DNA of 64,000 bases from Xanthomonas sp. DAR 80977 (GTDB lineage Bacteria; Pseudomonadota; Gammaproteobacteria; Xanthomonadales; Xanthomonadaceae): assembly GCF_041240605.1 (NCBI RefSeq), contig NZ_CP162487.1, positions 3,355,001 to 3,419,000 on the forward strand, given 5' to 3'. Positions 58,701-64,000 of the stretch are shown in pieces; within the stretch, counting starts at the first letter, position 1; the number at the start of each line of letters is the position of its first letter. The notes under the pieces are model-generated. The model ran no database searches and was not told the DNA's origin. It saw only the letters and a program-made list of their open reading frames with translations. The position numbers and the translations under genes are program-made.

Positions 58701-60981
58701 GCACCGGGCGCCACAGCGCATCGAAGTAGGTCAGCTTGCGTCCGTTGCCGGTGGCCACGGTCTGCCGCCAATGGCCGGCATCCAGCCCGTACTCGCTGCC
58801 GTTGACCTGCTCGAACGCCTGCGTGGTGGTGTTCCAGGCCACGTTGTCGCTGGCCGGATAGGCGATGCTCGCCAGCCGGCCCATGGCGTCGTAGCCATAG
58901 CTGGTGGTGTAGCCGTTCTCGTCGGTGGTCGCGGTGATCCAGCCGCTGTCGTTGACCGTGGCCGACTCGGTGCTGCCGTCGGCGTAGCGGATCGACTGCG
59001 GCACGCCACGCTTCCAGTTGGAGACGGTGGTCGTGTTGTTGTTGCCGTCCTTCACCGTTGCCAGCGTGCCGTCGCTGTTGTAGCCCAGGGTCAGGCGCAG
59101 CTTGCCGAACGACCAGCGCTGCGACGGCATCGCGTTGGCGTCGTAGCTGGTCTGCGACTCCACCAGGCCGGTATTGGTATTGGTGCTCTTGGCGCTCTGG
59201 CCGACGATCCACTTGCCCAGGTCGTCGTAGTACTCGGCCGCATCCGTGCGCGAGTGCCAGGGGCTGGCGCGGGTGACGCTGAGCGTACGTGCAAAGGCAT
59301 CGAAGCCATTCGCGGTCCAGGTATAGGAGACGCTGTCCTGCACCACGGTCTTGCTGCGCAGCGGGCGCAGCACATTGGTCAGCGGATTGGGAATGCCGAG
59401 CAGGGATTGGCCCATTTCCGCCGGGAACGGCTGCGCGGCGACGTCGCCATCGGCGAAGTAGGTATTGCTGGTCTTGGACACCGTGTTGCCGTTGGCGTCC
59501 AGCGCGGCGGTACTCAGCAGGCGGCCGTCGTTGAGGCCGTACATGAAGCCGAATTCGTAGGCCGTTGCGGTGCCGTCGGGATTGGTCACCTTCACCGTCT
59601 TGCTCGGAACGCACGTCGGGCATGGATCGGTGGCTTGGCCCGAGGTGTAGAACTTGGTCGCGGGGGTATCGGCCGCATAGCTCCAGACTTGTTGCGCCAG
59701 GCCAGGGCCGGTGACGGTCTTCGAGGCAAGCACGTAGTTGTCGAAATAACTCGGGACGTAGGGTGTCGGCGTCTGCCCGGCATAGTCGCAGGGATGGATC
59801 GGGGTATGGTTGCGATATTGGCGTTGGTAGCCAAACGCGAACAGGCCGGTGGCACCCGAGGGATGGGTGACCTGCAGCGACACAGCGCCGTTCATCGCAT
59901 CCGGTTCGGAAACGCAATTGCTGGCACCGCCGCCGGCCGGCGGTTCGCGCGTCGGCAACATGCTGCCGCTGGCGATGCTGTAGGTCCATTGCGAGCCGTC
60001 GGGCTGGGTGACGGTCTTCAGGCGATAGCCGCCCTGTGGCGTCGGGTAGGCGGTGCTGAGTTCGTAGCCATAGCTCCAGGTCTGGCCGTTGGCCTGGATG
60101 CTGCTGATCAGATCGCCGTTGTAGGTCAGCGTGATCGCGCGTCCGTCGCTGGATTGGATCGAGGACAGCTTGTCGCCCGTGTAGCTATAGGTGACCCAAT
60201 TGCCGAAACGGTCCTCGACACGGCTGGCCATCAGTGCGATGCGCGTGCGCGCCGCCAGGTTACCTGTCCCTTGAATAGACACTCTGTAGGGTTTGATAGT
60301 GATGGCGACGGCATAGTCGAAGTAGTACTTCACGCCCGACGGCGAGATGGCGAGAAATCCCTCGCCTGCATAGTTGCTGACGCTGGCCAGACAGCCCAGG
60401 CGCCAGCCTTCCTTGGTGATCCAGGGACGGGTGACGCCGTCGGTGGGGCGCGGGGTCTTGGTCTGGTTGTCGACCAGCAGCTCCTGCTCGCCGGCACCGG
60501 GAACATGCAGGTAGTAGCCGTGCCAGACGTCGTCGGCAATGCCGGGATAGGTGATCCCATTGACCGTCATCGCAGCATCGGGTCTGGCCGGAACCGAGCA
60601 CCGCGCAGCAGGCGAAGCGCTGGTCGTCACCCACCCCTTCTCCGCCAGGAACTCGCCGTACACGCGCGGCGTGTCGATTTCCCAGTCGCCGAATCCCTTG
60701 GCGACATACTCCTGGCGCCTGTTCATGACCTTGAACTCGCGTCCGACCGCCACCGGCAGCGCGTTGTTGCCTGGCACGTCCACATCGGTGGCGCGGAAGC
60801 TGACGCTGCGATCGTACAGGCTGATGTTCTCGCCGAAGATGTCGCCCTTCAGCGGGCCGACGACCTGCGCGGCCTTGATCTTCTTCTCGTATTCCTCGTA
60901 AGGCGCCAAGTCGTCCGCCGCGTGCGCACGCGCACCCAGGCACACCAGCACCATGCCGATCACCGGCCGCACTCTGAACAT
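55753..60981 (-). CDS. rhs: Large secreted Rhs/YD-repeat protein with five fibronectin-III-like repeats
   Basis: A 1742-residue protein with a signal peptide (VIGMVLVCLGARAHA). About residues 30-350 form an N-terminal domain, then some 900 residues of YD repeats (for example SYTGDKLSSIQSSDGRAITL, NYAPNALGQATQANGYALG, YSYFYNSNRQLLSVNN) up to EYVYLGGSLLAKV near 1290. Where an ordinary Rhs protein would continue into EYFHTDALG, this one carries five repeats of about 88 residues. Four have a W..V..A..Y.LEESANGG pattern and a C-x3/4-C pair (ACNVAGCGPYS), and the chain then ends at PLEGGPNQ. The missing core is in the next, overlapping gene. GAGG precedes the start. The N-terminal part is GC-rich like the genome. 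Confidence 0.92.
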   Translation of the reverse strand: MFRVRPVIGMVLVCLGARAHAADDLAPYEEYEKKIKAAQVVGPLKGDIFGENISLYDRSVSFRATDVDVPGNNALPVAVGREFKVMNRRQEYVAKGFGDWEIDTPRVYGEFLAEKGWVTTSASPAARCSVPARPDAAMTVNGITYPGIADDVWHGYYLHVPGAGEQELLVDNQTKTPRPTDGVTRPWITKEGWRLGCLASVSNYAGEGFLAISPSGVKYYFDYAVAITIKPYRVSIQGTGNLAARTRIALMASRVEDRFGNWVTYSYTGDKLSSIQSSDGRAITLTYNGDLISSIQANGQTWSYGYELSTAYPTPQGGYRLKTVTQPDGSQWTYSIASGSMLPTREPPAGGGASNCVSEPDAMNGAVSLQVTHPSGATGLFAFGYQRQYRNHTPIHPCDYAGQTPTPYVPSYFDNYVLASKTVTGPGLAQQVWSYAADTPATKFYTSGQATDPCPTCVPSKTVKVTNPDGTATAYEFGFMYGLNDGRLLSTAALDANGNTVSKTSNTYFADGDVAAQPFPAEMGQSLLGIPNPLTNVLRPLRSKTVVQDSVSYTWTANGFDAFARTLSVTRASPWHSRTDAAEYYDDLGKWIVGQSAKSTNTNTGLVESQTSYDANAMPSQRWSFGKLRLTLGYNSDGTLATVKDGNNNTTTVSNWKRGVPQSIRYADGSTESATVNDSGWITATTDENGYTTSYGYDAMGRLASIAYPASDNVAWNTTTQAFEQVNGSEYGLDAGHWRQTVATGNGRKLTYFDALWRPVLTREFDTGNEAGTQRFQKFAYDYDGRTTFSSYPGTSDTLSTGTWSEYDALGRATSVSQDSELGLLTTRTEYLSGVRTLVTNPRGQQTTTGFQVFDQPDYSKPVSIMHPEGAVTEIPHDVFGKALAIHRRNSDSSLAVTRSYVYDGYQQLCKTVEPETGATVMDYDAAGNLAWSASGQSYTSTSACNTADVAAGAKVGRSYDARNRLATLAFPDGVGNQSFVYTADGLPAQVTTNNSNGGDAVVNAYTYNKRRLLQGESMTQPGSSALSIGYAYTANGHPAGVTYPSGLALNYAPNALGQATQANGYALGVSYYPNGAIKQFTYGNGIVHTMAQNARQLPARSSDSGASNPLDLGYTYDANGNVGGITDYARGRQTRSMSYDGLDRLSTTQSAMFGGDNLARYSYNVLDDLTAVKVGGSRDYSYFYNSNRQLLSVNNSSDSSAVIGLSYDAQGNLSNKNGVHYLFDKGNRLREVTGVETYRYDAQGRRVLANSPSLGNIVSLYGQDGVLRYQRDERVGKISEYVYLGGSLLAKVSNLPTLASPSVTVPDYSSSGSYTVQWSTVASANRYELQEQANGGSWTALYSGTATSQAVSGKAAGSYAYRARACLGSYCGAWSATGTAVVQFAPSDAPSISVPGTGVVGNYTISWGTVTGAATYSLEESANGGSWSVSYSGGAQSNAYSGKAAGSYAYRVRGCNPAGCGPYSGTGTVQAVYAPGSAPSLSAPATNTSGSYTLSWSTVATSSSYTLEESSNGGSSWSGIASVGGTSAGVSGRGAGTYLYRVKACNAAGCGSYSSNASTQVIFAPSGAPSLSAPASAGVNGYTVSWSGVATASSYTLEESANGGGWTATQNASATSQAFSGKGNGSYAYRAKACNVAGCGPYSNTQTTVVDTSPPATPAFNAPSYRYVSGGTGRYYLDWTARARATRYEVTGAVSYSGPNTIVTLNKTGSGNSVQVRACNENGCSAWSAAFTPPLEGGPNQ

Positions 60982-61435
60982 CTCGCCTCTTCCCTTTCAG
61001 CCCGTTGCGGGCCGAATTCCCTGAACGATCGCGAGGCTGCCGACGGCGAGTATCGCGACAACGAAAATCGCAAAAAAGCGCAACAAGAACCCATCGCGCC
61101 AAGGCACGAGGCAATGAGTTGAACGGAAAATCCCCCTGCCGGCCGGATCCCGGCCTCGTCGAATTATCGAGCTAATTCAGGGATAGCTGTCAAGGAAATT
61201 CTCCGGTGCCCGACGAGCGGTGCCGTCTCCTGAAAATTCGACACCACCAGTTTGGCCGTTACGCAATTCGCGCACAGCCGATTCATTACGACGTCACCCG
61301 AGTGTGCAGGCGTTGCGTGGCGCGACGCCTGACTGGAACGCAGGTCAAGCCGCTCGCTGCCGGTTGGCAATCCGAGGGTTTTCACGAAGCGTGGCGCGGG
61401 CGAGAATCCGGTTCACCCCCGCCCGCGCTTTTTCG
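60982..61435. other. Divergent intergenic region, rhs to Ldh_2-family gene
   Basis: About 450 bases. It holds the rhs promoter region, a CAGGCGT/ACGCCTG inverted repeat (61307-61331), and a terminator-like hairpin ending at the next gene's start. No gene is supported. Confidence 0.6.
61394..61433 (+). promoter_or_regulatory. Terminator-like hairpin at the start of the Ldh_2-family gene
   Basis: GCGCGGGCG (61394-61402) pairs with CGCCCGCGC (61420-61428), followed by five T and then, two bases later, the ATG at 61436. Its position suggests an attenuator or an element that hides the ribosome-binding site; no ordinary ribosome-binding site is visible between hairpin and start. Confidence 0.6.
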
Positions 61436-62461
61436 ATGAACGCCAGCGATACCGTCGCACTGTCCCTGGACCAGGCCACCGTGCTGGTCGAACGCATCCT
61501 GCGCCATGCCGGCTTCGGCCAGGCGCATGTGCGAACCCTCACCGCCACGATCGTCGCGGGCGAACGCGACGGCTGCGCGTCGCATGGGCTGTACCGGACC
61601 CTGGGCTGTGTGGCGACGCTGCGCAACGGCAAGGTCGTGGGCGATGCCGAGCCGGTCGTGCACGATCAGGCGCCCGGCATCGTCCGCGTCGATGCACGCG
61701 GCGGCTTCTCGCTGCTGGCGTTCGAGCGGGGCCTGCCGTCGCTGATCGAGAAAGCGCGCGGCAATGGGCTGGCGGCGCTGGCGATCAACCATTGCGTGCA
61801 TTTCTCCGCGCTGTGGCCGGAAGTCGAGCGCATCACCGAGGCCGGGCTGGTCGCGCTGATCTGCAATCCCAGCCATGCCTGGGTCACGCCGGCCGGCGGC
61901 CATACGCCCTTGCTGGGAACCAACCCGCTCGCGTTCGGCTGGCCGCGCGTGGACGCGCTTCCCTTCGTGTTCGATTTCGCCACGAGCGCGGTGGCGCGCG
62001 GCGAGATCGAATTGCACCGCCGCGCCGGCCTGCCGATTCCCGAAGGCTGGGGGGTGGACGCCGAAGGCAGGCCGACCACCGATCCGAACGTGGTCGCCGG
62101 CGGCGGTGGCGCGATGCTGACCTTCGGCGGACACAAGGGATCGGCACTGTCGGCGATGATCGAACTGATCGCCGGGCCGCTGATCGGCGATCTCACCAGC
62201 GCCGAATCGCTGGCGCACGACGCCGGCGCCGGCGCCTCGCCCTACCATGGCGAATTGATCCTGGCGCTGGACCCAGTGCGCTTCCTCGGCGCGGAGTGGG
62301 CCACGCACATGGCACGCGCCGAAACCTTCTTCGTCGCCTACCAGGACACCGGTGCGCGGCTGCCCTCGCAACGCCGCTATCAGGCGCGCACGCACAGCCT
62401 ACGCGAAGGCGTGCGGATTCCTCGCGACCTGCATCGGGACCTGCTGACGTTGCTGGAGTAA
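61436..62461 (+). CDS. Ldh_2 (malate/L-lactate dehydrogenase-like) NAD(P)H-dependent oxidoreductase
   Basis: A 341-residue member of the YlbC/DpkA-type family, unrelated to classical LDH. DGCASHGLYR near residue 46 contains the catalytic His, TPAGGHTPLLGTNPLAFGWP near 155 forms the nucleotide site, and GGHKGSALSAMIELIAGPL near 230 is also conserved. Members reduce cyclic imino acids such as delta-1-piperideine-2-carboxylate, or oxidise ureidoglycolate, malate or sulfolactate; the sequence does not decide between them. The start at 61436 matches the family N-terminus; an upstream in-frame start at 61220 adds unrelated sequence. Confidence 0.88.
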   Translation: MNASDTVALSLDQATVLVERILRHAGFGQAHVRTLTATIVAGERDGCASHGLYRTLGCVATLRNGKVVGDAEPVVHDQAPGIVRVDARGGFSLLAFERGLPSLIEKARGNGLAALAINHCVHFSALWPEVERITEAGLVALICNPSHAWVTPAGGHTPLLGTNPLAFGWPRVDALPFVFDFATSAVARGEIELHRRAGLPIPEGWGVDAEGRPTTDPNVVAGGGGAMLTFGGHKGSALSAMIELIAGPLIGDLTSAESLAHDAGAGASPYHGELILALDPVRFLGAEWATHMARAETFFVAYQDTGARLPSQRRYQARTHSLREGVRIPRDLHRDLLTLLE

Positions 62462-62569
62462 GCCGGCGCAGAACGGCTACGGCGCTAGCGCCAAGCGTCG
62501 CCCGCTCTCGCGGCTGCGCAGGCGACCAGGCACCGCGCCAATCGAACCGAAAGCTCCGACCGTCCAGCG

Positions 62570-63022
62570 TCAACGGCAACAGACATGACGCCCGTCGATG
62601 GGATCGCCTAGATTCCAACGGTCGCTGATGTAGATGACACGCCCCGGCCATGGCGGCACGTAGGCGCTTTGAATGCGAAGAAAGTCAGCGCCACGCCTGC
62701 CATGGGCCGTAGCTCCGAAATCGGCCCAGGGACGGGCCGACGACGCTGCGGTGGCGCCGTGCTCCGTATTGGCCCTGAGCCATGTTCGATTCCCGATCCC
62801 GCGTCGGCAGCGCGATGCCGCGGTTGTCCCAATGCAACAGATCGCGCGACCGGCGTACCGATACCCGACCTTGGCAGTAGCGCCGCCCTTCCACGCAATC
62901 CTGCACTCGCCGAGCGCGGCGCGATGGGCGTTGATCGCCACGCCCTGGCGATCGTTCCAAAAGACCCGTGTACGGAGTTGCGCGGCACCGGCGGCAGCCC
63001 TGTACGGAGCTGCCACCGGCAT
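62570..63022 (-). pseudogene. Decayed GH43-like glycosidase gene
   Basis: Reads a broken series of GH43 (galactanase-type) traces: FWNDRQGVAINAHRAA, resembling the usual D..G.PINAHGGG opening; ARPWADFGATAHGR, resembling GPW.DLG; and IQSAYVPPWPGRVIYISDRWN with LGDPIDGRHV, resembling QS.FV.P.PG..IYM.DRW and DPIDGRYVW. Spacing is far shorter than in an intact enzyme (about 300 or more residues) and catalytic blocks are missing, so large parts are deleted. The rest of the 650-base gap (62462-63110) holds nothing else I can identify. Confidence 0.5.
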
Positions 63023-63110
63023 CGCGCACCGTCACATCACGACGCGCTCGAGCAGACGCCAACCGGAAGCGGCGCCTGCGCCATCCTGGTTCTGACTGTT
63101 CGGCGCGCGC

Positions 63111-64000
63111 TCAGAACTTCACCGTGGCCCGCGCCCAGTAGTAGCGGCCGAGCAGATCGTAGGTGGCCACGTCGGTGTTGGCATTGGTCACGTTGTTGGC
63201 GTAGTACAGCGGCGGCTGCTTGTCGGCCAGGTTGTCCACGCCCAGTTCGACGCGGGTGTGCCAGGGCTTGAAGTTATAGCCGACCTGCACGTTGTGATAG
63301 ACGTAGGAGCCGATGCCGCGCACCACGGCGGCCTGGTCGGCATCGGCCGACAGCCCCTGCCGCGTATCGGCGCTGCCGATCTCGGTGCTGCCGATGTAGC
63401 GGATGCGCCACGACGCGCTCCAGTCGCCCAGGTTCCAGCTCAGCGTGCCCAGCCCGCGCCAGCGCGGGAAGTTGCCGTAGGCGTAGGTGTACTTGCCGGC
63501 GTTGTGGATGGTGACGGTGCTGGCGTCGGTGGTGTCCGGGTTGATGTCGTAGCGGATCACGTAGGTACCGTTGAGGCTGGCGTTGAAGCTGCCCCAGGCG
63601 GTGTCCGGCAGGCGGTAGTTGAGGCTGAAGTCTGCGCCGCTGGCCCACAGCTTGCCGAGGTTCACGGTCGGCTCGGCGATGTAGTTGATGGTGCCGTTGT
63701 CGTTGCGGTGGATCAGCGCGCAGAACGCGCTGGACGCATTGGCGTAGCACTGGTTGAGCACGGTCTGCGCCGACACCTGGGTGATGGTGTCCTGCAGGTT
63801 GATCTTCCACAGGTCCGCGCTCATCGACAAGCCATCCAGCCAGCCCGGATCGTAGACCACGCCGAAGTCGTAGGACTTGCCGGTCTCCGGCTTGAGCTGG
63901 TAGCCGGCCACCACCGCGCCGGACGCCTTGGCGCCGACCTGGTTGTCGGCCTGCTGGTAGCTGCCGTCGGTGGGCACGTTGGCGCAGGCCGCGGCATGGC
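63111..64000 (-). CDS. TonB-dependent receptor, C-terminal part (cut by right edge)
   Basis: The frame is open at the right edge; the visible 295 or so residues are the last third of an outer-membrane receptor barrel. Features include YQLKPETGKSYDFGVVYDP, NADLWKI-like strands, a Cys pair (NQCYANASSAFCALIH), and the terminal RYYWARATVKF with final Phe. It belongs to the large xanthomonad receptor group with TVLNQCYANA in the barrel. The ligand cannot be judged from this part. Confidence 0.88.
   Translation of the reverse strand, partial: HAAACANVPTDGSYQQADNQVGAKASGAVVAGYQLKPETGKSYDFGVVYDPGWLDGLSMSADLWKINLQDTITQVSAQTVLNQCYANASSAFCALIHRNDNGTINYIAEPTVNLGKLWASGADFSLNYRLPDTAWGSFNASLNGTYVIRYDINPDTTDASTVTIHNAGKYTYAYGNFPRWRGLGTLSWNLGDWSASWRIRYIGSTEIGSADTRQGLSADADQAAVVRGIGSYVYHNVQVGYNFKPWHTRVELGVDNLADKQPPLYYANNVTNANTDVATYDLLGRYYWARATVKF

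Noticed and set aside
50690..60981. The rhs region as a prophage, integrative element or type VI secretion island
   Set aside because: No integrase, transposase, tRNA target, phage structural gene, VgrG, PAAR or Hcp is seen; the layout is explained by cassette recombination at htpG and rhs.
57319..61122. A 1267-residue plus-strand reading frame opposite the large rhs gene
   Set aside because: Composition is Val/Gly/Ala/Arg-rich with no domain; it is the antisense shadow of rhs, whose minus-strand product has clear YD repeats and a signal peptide.

Overview
The window is high-GC DNA from a gammaproteobacterium of the Xanthomonadaceae, most likely a Xanthomonas. The reasons are the many TonB-dependent receptors, the plant-polymer enzymes (pectinesterase, GH43, GH9), phytase, the gene order mtaD-ubiG-HAD phosphatase and queA-tgt-yajC-secD-secF, and the GGGATTGGGGATT-type intergenic repeats that are abundant in this genus. 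This assignment is inference from gene content; no database was searched.

Layout. 1-3648: ethanolamine use (permease cut by the left edge, eutB, eutC). 4176-5357: pectinesterase. 5503-9774 (minus): phytoene-synthase-like protein, HAD phosphatase (probably mupP), ubiG, mtaD, TMEM175-type channel. 9898-11597: divergent efp and epmB. 11819-12847: exported GH43 with a candidate xyl-box. 13016-16068: membrane GGDEF/EAL protein overlapped by a PhnD-like binding protein. 16275-17977: trmJ and suhB. 18148-24033 (minus): queA-tgt-yajC-secD-secF. 24174-26543: Lrp regulator with a perfect operator, divergent aminotransferase, small membrane protein. 26698-28026: DmeR/DmeF-type metal efflux. 28217-33372: GlxA-type regulator, DUF3088, siderophore receptor, PepSY membrane protein. 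33471-37162 (minus): TonB receptor and phytase overlapping by one base. 37312-40570: upp, a regulator made of two LuxR-type helix-turn-helix domains, and a divergent pair of unknown genes. 40723-48571: GH9 cellulase, MBL hydrolase, gamma-glutamyltransferase, ferredoxin, NmrA-like protein, lipoprotein, coaD, rsmD. 48785-50689: htpG.

50690-60981 is the accessory island and the most interesting part. A large secreted Rhs protein with five C-terminal fibronectin-III-like repeats is followed, through a four-base ATGA overlap, by a separate small gene. That gene carries its own signal peptide, the final Rhs core segment and a toxin tip with an HExxH motif, and it overlaps its immunity gene by ATGA in turn. 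Beyond it lie two older, progressively decayed toxin/immunity cassettes. Between cassettes are copies of the 3' end of htpG with a shared terminator, and fragments of the rhs 3' end. This looks like a record of successive cassette replacements at an htpG-rhs locus.

61436-64000: Ldh_2-family reductase, a decayed GH43-like gene, and a TonB receptor cut by the right edge. I saw no tRNA, rRNA, CRISPR array, transposase or integrase.
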